Source: Seriola aureovittata (Eukaryota; Chordata; Actinopteri; Carangiformes; Carangidae). Taken from it: a DNA stretch of 64,000 nt. Below, piece by piece: positions 26,356-32,984 of the stretch (the first letter of the stretch is position 1; every line of letters begins with the position of its first letter). A program made the position numbers and the translations under genes. The notes under the pieces were generated by a model. The model worked only from the letters and a program-made list of their open reading frames with translations, made no database searches and was not told the DNA's origin. The stretch covers positions 3,365,501 through 3,429,500 of the forward strand of contig NC_079365.1 in the NCBI RefSeq assembly GCF_021018895.1, given 5' to 3'.

Positions 26356-29300
26356 ATATTAGTCCTGGTCCTGCTAGTTCAGTTCTTGTCACTACATGAC
26401 TTTATGGGGCTCCAAACAAAGTAACAATGTCCATTTATCAAACATAATTTACATGGAAGCCATTCCCCCTCAGCAAGTGCTGGGACCCCCAGTGTTCTTC
26501 TATCAGTACAGACTGCACAATTAGGCCAGGCTGAACTTTTTATTCCCCTTAACCACAACATTTGCATAAAATATATAATGAAAAACTATTTTGTCAACAA
26601 AACCTCGCTGTTAATGCCGTGTCATCAAATACAAAGCTTGAAGTTGATGTAAAGTTTATAAAGGTAAAATAAACAAAGTCCCCTGTACTGTAGTTGGAAT
26701 TAAATGTCATCTCTATATACAAGCAGCATTATAAACTGCACCTGTCTGAGAGTTTCTCATGAGCGATAAAGCAGTATATGGTGGGCAACAGCCCAGCAAA
26801 TGTAAATTCATTGCCAACATAGTGATCCATGAGCTGGGCTGATGCAGATCTGCAGCAGTGTGGCACACACGGCCCGCTCTATACAGCACAGATCCAGGGG
26901 GACTGTATGTTTTTTAATACTATACTATAGTCTGACACCAAAAAAGCAATGTGTTGCACTTAAGCTAATACAATTCATCTCGTTTACAAAGTCAAAATGA
27001 ATAAATTTGTTCTCACTATAACTTTTCATATGCTATAAAATTAACAAAATTATTTCGGTTGCATTGGGAGTAAAGACAAGGATTTCTTTGATATTATAGC
27101 CTTGTTATGAATAATGGAAGTTCACCAGGGAAGTTTAAGATTATGAGATACTGAGTTAAAGTTCATCTCTAATATTTAAGCTGTTTTTGTGAAATTGCCT
27201 TCAAAGTCTGTAAATTAGCCCAGTTGTGATGCAGGCTGGGTGCTTGGGGCCGCATGTGTGATCTGTGATGCTCGTGCTGAGCTTGTATTATTTGATAAAG
27301 TCAACAGAGATAGTAGTGGATAGTGGGACAGTACAGAAAATCATCTCTGTTTCTTTCTCTGACAAATGAGGGTGGACACTAGGAAGATTGAAAAAATATG
27401 GAAATATTATCAGCTGCAAACATGAAGACACGTAAGGTGGAAGTTAGAACCTTGCCTACCTACCATTATCGTTCCTCCTGTCTGTGTCCGCAAAGGCTTC
27501 AACACCTTCCGCTGCACCAGGAAATTAGGCAGAAACAGGAGAGGTGGGATTTCTGTGATAGTTGCCACCACCAGAGACCACTACAGTGAAAATGGACACA
27601 GTTAGACACACCGTAACTATGTTTTGCTTTACTGTGCCATGACTCTATCACTAAAAATAAGGCAAAAAAAAAGAAAGCCTGACAGGAGATAGAAAAACTA
27701 GAATCACCACCTCATGGTCGTATTCCTCCATCAACCAGCCAAGTTGTAGGAAATACGGTCACAATCTCTCCTTCCTGAGTTACAGCACTGAATAATGGCC
27801 ACAAGAGTTTTTGCGGAACATAATGATGTCACAGTGAAGTTGACCTTATATCATCACTTCATCATTTGAGACACATTTGACATTTGTGTTAAATTGTGTC
27901 ATAATTAGTGTAAGAATTCTTGAGTTATGGCCAAAAATGTGTTTTGTGGGGTCACGTGACCTTTGACCACCAAACTTGAAGGAGTTCATCCTTGAGTCCA
28001 AGTGAACGTTTGTGTCAAATTTGAAGAAATTCCCTCAAGGCATTACTAAGTGTCATGTTCGAATCATGACGAACAAAACGAACTGACAGACAACCTGAAG
28101 ACATAATGCCTCCAGCCCTGGCTGTCGCCGGCACAGAGGCATAACAACGTGTGCCACCAGGGTTTGGATATAAAAGGTGTAGAAAAGCTAACTAAAGAAA
28201 TGCACAATAATGCTGCCAGGGGGTTTATGACTGACCTTCACATGACACAGGTCAGCACAGAATAATGGTAATTCACAGCAGAGTACTGAGGTACCTCTGT
28301 TGAGCCCTCCAAAATTTGCTTCTGCATGCAGACACATAAGGAGTGGGGAAAAGAGAGTAAATACAGTCTTTGAACATGATAGAACTAGTTATCAGTGTAT
28401 GAAATGGCCACAAACAACTGGACTGCAGCTTTTCCAGATCCACTCTGGAAGGAAAAACAAACATGGATCCTAATCAGCTCCTGGGGCTGATAAATTAAAA
28501 GCACAAAACGTCTTACTGACTCAAAGGACTCAGAGAGGTGCTATCTTCTGAATATGCTTGAAGTGATTGATTTGAATGAGGACTAATGGCCCTATGGGAT
28601 AATCCACTGCATTCTAATGAGAACTCCTTCTCTCTTATGTCCCCCCCTGCATTATAATTACAGGTGGAAAAACCCAGGCAACAAAGTGTTCGTTTTAAAA
28701 CTAATTAATACTATATAATATACATGATATAATAAGAGATATATCAATTTAAACCTGGATCGCTCATGTCCTCAGTCCTTCTGAGCGATGCATGTGATAC
28801 ACAGAGAAAAGAAATGAGGAGATGAAGAACTGCATTGAACATGTCACGCTGTCAAAATGAGAGATGGACTGAGGGTTGGCAGAGCTGTGGGAGAAAAACT
28901 ACCTTTAATCTGTTGAGGTAGTGTTTGGTGTGAACCACCAGCAGATCCTCCTCAGTAGCTTCAAGGGCTCCAACTATGTTCCCATCATTGATGAAGTGCT
29001 CCTCTGAGACAAAGGCATTCAGTGATTGACGGGCATCATATTGAACATTTGAAAATAAATAGGCTTTTCTTACATGAAAAAAAACTTGGACTGTGATAGC
29101 AAATATTTCATTTTCTCGACACAAATGTTGGATTTTAAAATAAACGGAAAAGTCCTCACCCTGGTTTTTAAGTGAGTGTTTGTTTACTGAATTACCACTT
29201 CTTAACCAAGATGTTAGCATTCATTTGAATTGTTAGCAAACTAATTTGCATGCACAAACCCAAGTGTAAAACATATCAACAATATATTGGTATCTGTATA

Positions 29301-31010
29301 CTGTATACAAGCAGTTGCCAGTTTATTAGGAACACCTGGCCAAAACCAATGCAGTCTAATACAACAGCAATAAATCCAAAGAGCTAATTTATATCAGTGA
29401 GGGTAGGCCAAAAAGACCTCTGTGTATAATGCAATACAGTTCAACAGCACCAAAAACTACATCCCCCATCCAATTGTCCTCTATGGCAAAGAGAAATTTG
29501 AATTAAAACCTAAAACAAAACTGGGACAATATCAACTGCTAAATATTGATATCAATATAAACCTTATAAATCCAGTATTAGCTGCAAAAAGGGTAGTGAC
29601 CATCCATCCAAAATACCTTTAGGATAATAACCTATCCTCTATTCATATATTTGTATAATTGCAAATGTACCTTATTGAGATATCTTGGTTTAAATATCAT
29701 GTCTAAGTGAATGATCATGGAATGAATAATATCAAACTCTTTCACAAGATCAAAGTAAAACATTTCTTGACAAGAGAAATTTGTTTTTTAGCATTTCTGT
29801 TACTTAAATACTGTATAACCATGTGGCTCAATGTGAGGAACCTGAATTAAGAGTTTTTATCATGCTATTCAAAGTACTTCAGTAAACACTGCAATATACA
29901 GTATTGATACAATGGTTACCTAACTACACTATAACTGACAACTCATTACAGTAACTACAGCTGGTTAGTTACAGTAACAGTAACTTACCAGCCTTGAATT
30001 TTCCAACATGCAGTTACAGTAGGCTACACTCCACAAACACTTCACATGCTCCATACCAACATGATTATAAGGCTACAAAACGTATGGGTTTGAATTTTAA
30101 CATCACATAATGTTCCATTATTATTATTATTTTAGACTAATATTAGCTGTTAAGTTGTGGGACTGTCTATTTTTTTGTTGGATCACTGGAACACAGAATG
30201 GTTCTTACATCCTGGTGTTATAAAAAAGATTGATCTAGTCAAATCTGCAACATCTACTATGTCAAGGGTAATTTTAGATAATCCGAGGTTTTCTTCTGTA
30301 AATTGAAGCTCAGTTCATTATTTGCATTCTTGACTTCTGGAGCTTTTGTGAATTCATTAAGCTGAGTATGGCACTTTCTATAGCAAAGACAATCAATGGT
30401 GCAGTTGGACAACAACTTCATGTGAAGTTGTGCCAGTGAGCCTGCGACTGTTTTCCCTTGGCCTTGAAACCTGCACTGGGCCTCATCTACTCTACCTGCA
30501 CAGACTCCCACAGGGAGTTTTCTTTAATTATCTGTGCTCTAATGCTCTGCCTTTCCCCCTACTACAAGTACACCTCACCTCACCACTCTCCTCCTCTCCT
30601 CTTTGTTCTCCACCTCTCTTTGCCTCTCTGATCTACTCTGAGTGATCCCATATACATCAGCTTGGGGAGATGTACTCCCCATCTGCCACTCGGTTCCTCA
30701 CTCTCTTACCTTTCAAGAAGCAAATGACTTTCCCCCACTTCCCAGCATCAAATGGATGGAGCTTTTCAAGGCCCATGAAGGTGATGTTGTAGTCTGGGTG
30801 GTACACGATGGGCAGGCATGTTCGAGGGACACTGGCGTACAATTCAGTGTGGTGAGAGCTGAAAGAAGATTGTCAACACTGGTGCATTACATTTACATGA
30901 AGTGATTTCCCCAGTGGCCTAATAAGCACTACTGGAACTTTCATGTTGTTTGTTTTTGCTGCTCACCTCCTTTTCCCTTCACTATCGTCTTTGTGAGACA
31001 TGTTTTTCAT
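1771..31010 (-). CDS. hdac11: Histone deacetylase 11 (class IV), complete coding region in ten exons
   Basis: Class IV zinc-dependent deacetylase, known in the family mainly as an efficient lysine defatty-acylase. Coding exons in transcript order (all minus): 31010-30967, 30858-30710, 29003-28903, 27580-27464, 22945-22903, 15266-15190, 14152-14090, 4361-4265, 3156-2978, 2013-1771. Every intron is GT-AG and all phases agree, giving 1113 bp, 370 aa plus stop. Visible signature segments: NITFMGLEKLHPFDAGKWGK, GGGFHHCSSDRGGGFCAYAD (His156/His157), IDLDAHQGNGHERDF (Asp195/His197), NAGTDILDGD (Asp275) and TSGGYQKKTAR (Tyr318). These correspond to the human active-site His142/143, Asp181/His183, Asp261 and Tyr304 with a constant offset of 14, which supports the model. 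Human HDAC11 is 347 aa; the extra length here is at the N-terminus and the divergent tail. No frameshift or premature stop was seen. Which of two in-frame ATGs is used (31010 or 31001) is open. Confidence 0.96.
2850..2968. repeat. Dispersed 'TAATGCAGTCTAATNCAACAG' repeat, copy A
   Basis: Contains CTAATGCAGTCTAATCCAAC, a GCGATAAATCCTTG stretch, and TTATAATGTTCAGTTTCTGT. Related sequence is found at 22.39-22.6 and 29.3-29.4 kb, with shorter related ends at 35.3 and perhaps 11.6 kb. Those copies also show a CAGTTTAT(A/T)AGGAAC terminus that is missing here. The family is a fish interspersed repeat of unidentified class. The copy ends about 10 bp from the hdac11 exon 10 donor. Confidence 0.6.
2978..3156 (-). 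CDS. hdac11: hdac11 exon 10, third zinc ligand
   Basis: This 179-bp exon runs from a TGTCTTTCAG acceptor to a CAG|GTACTG donor. It encodes AIKRKVELDWGTEDSEYLQK, VELHSEGALNEVRPDIIVYN and AGTDILDGDPLGGLSISPQ, including the Asp zinc ligand of NAGTD. Its donor is weaker than the others at positions +3 to +6, and a dispersed-repeat fragment begins only a few bases inside the following intron. Confidence 0.96.
4265..4361 (-). CDS. hdac11: hdac11 exon 9
   Basis: A 97-bp exon with GTGTTACAG acceptor and A|GTGAGT donor encodes GNGHERDFMDDRRVFIMDMY then NRYIYPGDGYAK. GNGHERDF directly follows DLDAHQ of exon 8, as in the family. It ends with one base of an arginine codon completed in exon 10. The upstream intron (9.7 kb) is the longest in the gene. 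Confidence 0.96.
4362..6606. other. Intron 8 of hdac11, left part, no gene
   Basis: AT-rich intronic sequence. From about 4840 to 5610 there are many ATGATAC / GTATCA / GATACT motifs, which look like a decayed interspersed repeat with loosely inverted ends, but I could not define borders. A CGCCATATT-containing patch with raised CpG lies near 6060-6180. No protein-coding similarity was seen. Confidence 0.4.
7140..7195. repeat. TA-rich simple repeat
   Basis: Imperfect array of TATA and ATAAATA units inside the left arm of the outer hAT element. The related sequence at 37.33 kb has only a short AAAATATTTATG here, so the array probably expanded after the copies diverged. Confidence 0.8.
7406..9292 (-). 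mobile_element. Inner hAT element (ZBED5-like/Charlie type) inserted in the outer hAT
   Basis: The left end CAGTGGTTTCCAACC and the reverse complement of the right end, CAGCATTGATTCCCAACC, are the familiar termini of Charlie-type hAT elements. The adjoining TCACGGCCCAC and CGGCCCACCTG stretches are also typical. A transposase remnant is encoded on the minus strand (8632-9180). A perfect 8-bp target duplication is not visible, but the neighbouring host sequence AAATCTCTAGATCA is found uninterrupted at 37.51 kb, which supports insertion at this point. Confidence 0.8.
8632..9176 (-). pseudogene. hAT transposase remnant, ZBED5/GTF2IRD2-like region
   Basis: An open frame beginning near MKISKLFLNALNDLLTNP continues through ALFELRDEVRVFFLDTKFEL, then AHGLRDFEWLAASGYLADIF and SHLNGLHLGLQG. 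The LFELRDEV...FLADIF.HLN.LN..LQG arrangement is the conserved region upstream of the dimerisation segment in ZBED5-like hAT proteins. The N-terminal BED finger, the catalytic DDE region and the C-terminal hATC domain are absent, so no active enzyme is encoded. It is unusual that about 180 codons remain open in an otherwise decayed element. Confidence 0.75.
10270..10795. mobile_element. hAT-like MITE, copy 1
   Basis: Non-coding element of about 0.5 kb with GTCCATAAAATCACATCTGA at one side and TCGAAAACTCTGGAGTAGTG near the other. Its reverse complement aligns with 54.07-54.63 kb along most of its length: shared features include CACACTACTCC..GAGTTTTC, CTTTTGGAAAC/CTTCTGGAAAC, AAACAGGAAG and TCATT CAC(A/G)TACA(G/C)TG. 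The two copies show a family of mobile origin. Superfamily assignment to hAT is from memory of similar fish elements, not proven here. Confidence 0.65.
11155..11450 (+). mobile_element. LINE 3' end (L2/Rex-like), 5' truncated
   Basis: The sequence runs from the end of a reverse-transcriptase ORF (a frame including DTDSSTMILFIPFLKNSENC) through a 3' UTR to GTGGACAATAAAGACTTTTA and a short (TTA)n tail. A polyadenylation-like AATAAAG followed by a simple repeat is characteristic of fish non-LTR retrotransposon ends. The 5' part is missing, as is usual for target-primed insertions. Confidence 0.6.
11451..14089. other. Intron 8 of hdac11, right part, no gene
   Basis: AT-rich intronic DNA. A short stretch near 11560-11640 (GTGGACAAAATATTAGAAACAC) resembles the end of the dispersed repeat at 22.57 kb. 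No other element, RNA gene or coding segment was recognised on either strand. Confidence 0.45.
14090..14152 (-). CDS. hdac11: hdac11 exon 8, first zinc ligands
   Basis: This 63-bp exon (21 codons) encodes FLFERVEGISRATIIDLDAH plus Q. The Asp and His of DLDAH are zinc ligands in class I/IV deacetylases. Borders are CCCTCAG on the acceptor side and CAG|GTGAGC on the donor side, both in phase 0. Confidence 0.96.
14590..14780. repeat. Possible LTR-retrotransposon fragment
   Basis: Pyrimidine-rich stretch with TGATTTCACCTGTTCCTAAT, CCTTGTGTGTTAAAGTTTTT and CTTCCCCTCAG, resembling the transcribed part of fish gypsy-type LTRs. No paired LTR, primer site or ORF is visible, so it would be a solo fragment. 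Identification is tentative. Confidence 0.3.
15190..15266 (-). CDS. hdac11: hdac11 exon 7, catalytic histidines
   Basis: A 77-bp exon with CTGTTTCCCAG acceptor and AAA|GTAAGA donor encodes GGGFHHCSSDRGGGFCAYAD then ITLAIK. It carries the paired catalytic histidines (His156/His157 of the model). Two bases complete a glycine codon begun in exon 6, and the exon ends in phase 0. Confidence 0.96.
15267..17400. other. Intron 6 of hdac11, part 1, no gene
   Basis: AT-rich intronic sequence with no recognised exon or element. A short T-arm-like motif (GGAGG...CCTCC around TTTGAAC) at 16847-16862 was examined as a possible tRNA and not accepted, since no matching acceptor or anticodon stem was found. 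Confidence 0.45.
17403..18065. repeat. AGGTCA-rich dispersed repeat, copy 1 (longest)
   Basis: Begins with AAACTAGAATCACCACCTCG and ends near CTGTCACTGGCGCGGACACA. Shares order and wording with copies at 27.7 and 55.18 kb: CCAGCCAAGTT, TTACAGCACTGAATAATGGCC, CAGTGAAGTT, CCACCAAAATCTAATCAG, GAGTCCAAGTGAA. This copy has the internal block (TTTGACC..CAAAATCTAATCAG..AAGTGAA) twice, at about 17765-17850 and 17910-17995. On the minus strand it contains AAAGGTCAAAGGTCAAGGTC, two directly repeated AGGTCA half-sites spaced by one base plus an extended TCAAGGTCA. Confidence 0.8.
18608..19528 (+). CDS. Single-exon coiled-coil protein, 306 aa, nested in hdac11 intron 6
   Basis: One uninterrupted frame starting at ATG 18608 (CACAATGG, good initiation context) and ending with TGA at 19526-19528. 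The frame stays open upstream to a stop at 18539 but without ATG, so an upstream exon joined at the GAACAG|GAAG acceptor-like site (18580) is an alternative. The protein is almost entirely predicted coiled coil: residues 1-40 (heptads such as LRQQVEEMDTALESARRVCE), 70-170 (ILKELEKLQELHGILSKVKS) and 190-240, then a Glu/Pro-rich stretch and a basic-aromatic end, SMWKRLGYYVGLTKN. No signal peptide or membrane segment. I do not recognise an orthologue; a family of fish coiled-coil proteins ending in a WKR-x-GL-like tail comes to mind but is not verified. It could also be an expressed retrocopy. The strand is opposite to the host gene. Confidence 0.75.
   Translation: MEDQEKEIKCLRQQVEEMDTALESARRVCEALQRRLKHVEGMVALEAIMRQHNHGMKNVLYHQMSMVTKYMGEERMNILKELEKLQELHGILSKVKSAQDEVERKNQEMLKELEALKVECKVEKDENAALQQELEQIQVSYNTINFKYETELKHERERNDTLQKQLKPHEVHAEKPDLDGKLRGTGDQSQQKIVVEVQILQKATSEGERSFNKELEDLRPRAKELTSTNTVVSANIKAEDKDTQDLGKETAKLKVEVPEQEEEPVPESQAHELQEEASVPKENLHTTTKRPSMWKRLGYYVGLTKN
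19572..19577 (+). promoter_or_regulatory. AATAAA polyadenylation signal of the nested coiled-coil gene
   Basis: Canonical hexamer 44 bp after the TGA stop. Its position suggests a very short 3' UTR ending near 19595 and supports a real plus-strand transcript. Confidence 0.7.
19600..21350. other. Intron 6 of hdac11, part 2, no gene
   Basis: AT-rich sequence. At about 20355-20540 a patch beginning TGGGGCCAATTTCACAGAGA and containing several GACATCTA / TAGACGTCTATAGAC words resembles the terminus of a fish MITE, but a matching inverted end was not found. No coding similarity. Confidence 0.4.
21380..22160. repeat. Decayed DNA-transposon-like segment
   Basis: Starts with GCATCGGCCTGGCCAATTAT and an ATTATCAGTC...ACCGATAACCG stretch, followed by CpG-bearing unique-looking sequence, in the style of the termini of hAT relatives in fish. 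The right end and target duplication were not found, and no transposase frame remains. Assignment is tentative. Confidence 0.3.
21768..21800. repeat. (GA)n microsatellite
   Basis: GA dinucleotide array of about 33 bp with one C interruption, seen directly, on the plus strand of the intron. Confidence 0.95.
22385..22605. repeat. Dispersed 'CAGTTTATAAGGAAC' repeat, copy B (most complete)
   Basis: Runs from ACACTCAGTTGTCAGTTTAT through ATGTAGTCTAATACAACAGT and CTGCAGTAACTCCTCCCTGA to GTGGACAAAATAATAGAAAC. It shares the first words with the copy at 29.30 kb, the middle with 2.86 kb and the last words with 11.56 kb. Together these outline an element of about 220 bp. Class unknown. Confidence 0.6.
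22903..22945 (-). CDS. hdac11: hdac11 exon 6, 43-bp micro-exon
   Basis: Very short exon found by searching for the peptide missing between exons 5 and 7. It reads AGKLAVERGWAINV plus the first base of a glycine codon, with a TTCTCCACAG acceptor and TAG|GTAAGT donor. It restores the conserved GGTIM-AGKLAVERGWAINV-GGGFHH block exactly in frame. Large introns of 4.5 kb and 7.6 kb flank it. Its length is not a multiple of three, so skipping it would shift the frame. Confidence 0.95.
23300..24540 (-). mobile_element. Decayed Tc1/mariner-like element
   Basis: The left end CAATGGCAAGAAAAAAGTAT with ACTCTTTGGAATTA, and the right part GGGGTTCACATACTTTTATC with TGTGTGTTATTAAGT, resemble the inverted ends of an abundant fish Tc1-like family (GGTTCACATACTTTTTC...). 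The inner words AACAACACACAAA and TTTGTGTGTTATTA form inverted copies. The central part on the minus strand is transposase-like in spacing but full of stops. It is inactive. Confidence 0.6.
24541..27463. other. Intron 5 of hdac11, remainder, no gene
   Basis: AT-rich intronic sequence. Open frames here, for example around 25.4-25.67 kb and 25.9-26.1 kb, have no recognisable similarity and no supporting splice signals or start context. A TA microsatellite (26310-26346) is the only clear element. Confidence 0.45.
26310..26346. repeat. (AT)n microsatellite followed by short (AC)n
   Basis: Perfect AT dinucleotide array of about 37 bp running into ACACACACA to about 26355; seen directly. Confidence 0.97.
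27464..27580 (-). CDS. hdac11: hdac11 exon 5
   Basis: This 117-bp, exactly 39-codon exon lies between a TTTTCACTGTAG acceptor and an ATG|GTAGGT donor on the minus strand. It encodes WSLVVATITEIPPLLFLPNF then LVQRKVLKPLRTQTGGTIM, nearly identical to the vertebrate HDAC11 segment. The frame is open throughout and phase is 0 on both sides. Confidence 0.95.
27698..28147. repeat. AGGTCA-rich dispersed repeat, copy 2
   Basis: Starts AAACTAGAATCACCACCTCA and ends CTGTCGCCGGCACAGAGGCA TAA. Same word order as the copies at 17.4 and 55.2 kb. Contains TGACCTTTGACCA at about 27958, on the minus strand TGGTCAAAGGTCA, a one-base-spaced direct repeat of nuclear-receptor half-sites. Located in hdac11 intron 4, only about 120 bp upstream (in transcript sense) of the exon 5 acceptor. 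Confidence 0.8.
28903..29003 (-). CDS. hdac11: hdac11 exon 4
   Basis: A TTTGTCTCAG acceptor and AAG|GTAGTT donor delimit 101 bp encoding EEHFINDGNIVGALEATEED then LLVVHTKHYLNRLK. The segment matches the family block ending in LLVVHT(R/K)RYLN.LK. The first codon is split with exon 3 (G|AG, Glu) and the exon ends in phase 0. Confidence 0.95.
29290..29420. repeat. Dispersed 'CAGTTTATTAGGAAC' repeat, copy C
   Basis: Contains GCCAGTTTATTAGGAACACC and CCAATGCAGTCTAATACAAC, and AATAAATCC as in the 2.86-kb copy. Fragment in hdac11 intron 3. Confidence 0.6.
30710..30858 (-). CDS. hdac11: hdac11 exon 3, start of deacetylase fold
   Basis: This 149-bp exon is bounded by CTTTCAG acceptor and AAAG|GTAAGAG donor on the minus strand. 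It encodes TELYASVPRTCLPIVYHPDY followed by NITFMGLEKLHPFDAGKWGK and VICFLK, the strongly conserved N-terminal block of HDAC11. It ends with one base of the next codon. The intron to exon 2 is only 108 bp. Confidence 0.95.
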
Positions 31011-31026
31011 GCATTGCTACATTCAC
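30967..31026 (-). CDS. hdac11: hdac11 exon 2, carries the start codon
   Basis: On the minus strand a strong acceptor (T-rich tract followed by CCCCCAG) precedes this 60-bp exon, and AG|GTGAGC closes it. It contains three ATGs: an out-of-frame one at 31014, then two in-frame ones at 31010 and 31001. Reading from the latter gives MSHKDDSEGKRS, which joins in phase 2 to SHHTELYASVP of exon 3. Coding part: 31010-30967 (44 bp) if the first in-frame ATG is used. The leader is not conserved with the human N-terminus, so the exon rests on splice signals, phase and position. Confidence 0.75.
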
Positions 31027-31452
31027 CTGGGGGAAAATAGAAAAATATCTCTATCAACTTGCAGTGAAATTTAAGCTTTTGTGACATGAAAATATTTACA
31101 GTCATGAAATATGAAAAAAACATTTGAAAATGCTTTAATTTAGCAACTTGGTGTGTTAAACTACCACACTATCACTGTTACTGATCATGCAAGATGGTCA
31201 TAATAAAATACATGAATCAAGATTCATTTCTCGCACATGCGCAGTAGGATGTCTACATTTCCAAAGACGCAACGGCGTAAGGAAATGTTTCCGGGGACAC
31301 ATACAACCTCCAAATGTGTGTGAGGAGGTCTGTAATGGTTTAACCGAGCTCATTTTACCGTGCAAGACAAAAACCTTTCCAGGGCTGCTGTATATGAAAC
31401 GGCCCGGAAGGGTTTCAGGGTACAGAAGCTGCCAACAGCCGATGTAACTCAC
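31027..31452 (-). promoter_or_regulatory. hdac11: hdac11 intron 1 with NRF1-like site
   Basis: Short intron between the non-coding exon and the start-codon exon. At 31232-31244 it contains CGCACATGCGCAG, close to the palindromic NRF1 consensus found in CpG promoters. CpG density remains raised from about 31230 to 31400, so the promoter-proximal region probably extends into this intron. Confidence 0.4.
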
Positions 31453-31520
31453 CTGCTACTGTATGTGGAATAACACAAGTCACCGAAAAGCTGCAGCTGA
31501 AGGAAATAAAGTCAGTGGAG
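31453..31520 (-). other. hdac11: hdac11 exon 1, non-coding (5' UTR), donor end
   Basis: Read on the minus strand, the sequence CAG|GTGAGT forms a textbook splice donor with the last exon base at 31453. The frame that would join to the next coding exon meets a stop and has no ATG, so this exon is taken as untranslated. Its partner acceptor is the pyrimidine-rich tract and CAG ending at 31027, giving a 426-bp intron. The left limit of the feature is exact; the right limit is arbitrary. Confidence 0.45.
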
Positions 31521-31760
31521 ACTGTCAGCGTGTGTCCTTCCCGACAGGGTTTAGCCTGGGTTATTCGACAGCAGCTATTAAAAAGAAAACCTCTTTTGTT
31601 GACAATGTTTCTTTGACAGTATCCTCATTCCCTCCTGCTCCACCGCTACGTAGAATACGTACGTAGAAGGCGGAAGCGTTTCTCCTGCTAGCTCCGGCAG
31701 TTACGCTCTTAGCATACAGGCAGATTTAAAGTAGAATGACCATGTACGTCGCTGCTCACT
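31454..31760 (-). promoter_or_regulatory. hdac11: hdac11 promoter region and 5' non-coding exon area
   Basis: This stretch has many more CpG dinucleotides than its AT-rich surroundings, including a TACGTACGTAG motif near 31657 and a CGGAAG ETS-type core near 31671; another CCGGAAG lies just downstream at about 31403. It lies directly upstream of the first splice donor of hdac11. No TATA box was recognised, as is usual for CpG-type housekeeping promoters. The transcription start was not located, so the upstream edge of the non-coding exon is a guess. A bidirectional promoter is possible, but no plus-strand gene was found to its right. Confidence 0.5.
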
Positions 31761-32163
31761 GTCTTCATACCCGGTCCTGTTCTTCCTTAAGTGAAAGACA
31801 CTCCATGTAAATGATATCGATTATAAACAGAAGGCATTACTTTGATCCTGCTCAAGGTACATTGTGTTTCAGTGCAAACTGTTGAGTATTTGTTTCACTC
31901 GCGCTTTTGATAAGCAGCAGTTGGCTGATATAAGGATTCGGTTATTTCTTAAAGAAGCAGGCATCCCTCAAAATGTTCAATCCTTCAAATCTTTCAAAAT
32001 ATAATAATTTAATTAGAATTATCATAGAATTATATTATTCCCATTTTTATATGTATTTTATATTATTATCATTATTTTTATTTGTGCTTTTGTAGGCTTT
32101 ACTTGTTGAGGTGGGATAAATAGCGTCTTATCATTTCTACTTGTTTGAGATTAGTTCTCTCAC

Positions 32164-32279
32164 GTAATTCTCAGCATAGGTCAGCCCAACTTTACCCTCA
32201 GCAGACGTCAGATCAGCCCGGTTCACTCTAAACACCCGTGTGGTGCAGAGAGCCTTTACATCTACCTACATCAGGATGG

Positions 32280-32314
<35 letters not shown>

Positions 32315-32475
32315 TCCTATGTCTTAGATTCTCCACCTCTATCACTTGTATGTAGTGATTTATTCTGTTATTTTATCCATCGAGATGTACGTAATTGTAA
32401 AGGCTCTCTGCATCCACACGTGTGTCGAGTGAACTGGGCAGATTAGAAGTCTGCTGAGGGTAAAGTTGAAACCAA
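32164..32475. mobile_element. Foldback MITE around a TA microsatellite
   Basis: Left arm words CAACTTTACCCTCAGCAGAC, GCCCGGTTCACTC, CACCCGTGTG.TGCAGAGAGCC and TTTACATCTAC reappear as reverse complements in the right arm (GTAATTGTAAAGGCTCTCTG, CATCCACACGTGTGTCGAGT, GAACTGGGCAGA, GTCTGCTGAGGGTAAAGTTG). Arms are roughly 100 bp each, separated by about 100 bp holding the TA array. Ends are approximately 32188 (CAACTTTACC) and 32468 (GTAAAGTTG). No coding content. Confidence 0.7.
32283..32312. repeat. (TA)n microsatellite
   Basis: Perfect TA array of about 30 bp at the centre of the foldback element; seen directly. Confidence 0.97.
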
Positions 32476-32984
32476 TACAAATGATAACACTGTACATATT
32501 TTGTGCATACCTCCATTGTTTTGAAAAGACATCTAATTAGGGAAATAAGTAAAACACTAATAAAACACTAGTGTGAGTTGACAATGAGTGTGTAGGCCTT
32601 TGAAATTTTATATTTAGGTAGTTTTAATATGCAATAAACCATAATATTTAATAATTTTGTGTGGTGTGTGGTAGGGTTAGGGTTAGTGTGTGGTTTTGAT
32701 TACTTACTATAGTATAGCAAGATGCAGTTATGTAACTTAATTTCATGTAATATAATTAAAGTTTACTGAAGTAAACCTAACAATGCATATAATGATCATA
32801 CACTGTAGAGTTTTCATTGTGGCTCCACTATTCCACGCATGCTTCTCTGACTGACTGTTTTTCATTTGTAATACAGCACACATTTACATATAGATTTCTT
32901 ATCCGTAATAAAAAAGCAATCATAGAGCTTGTAACACTGTGTTACCTAATCCATTGTCTTTCCAGGATATGTCCAACCTCTGCA

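Noticed and set aside
32673..32695. TTAGGG-like telomeric sequence
   Set aside because: Only two imperfect units; a common chance occurrence in fish DNA, no array.
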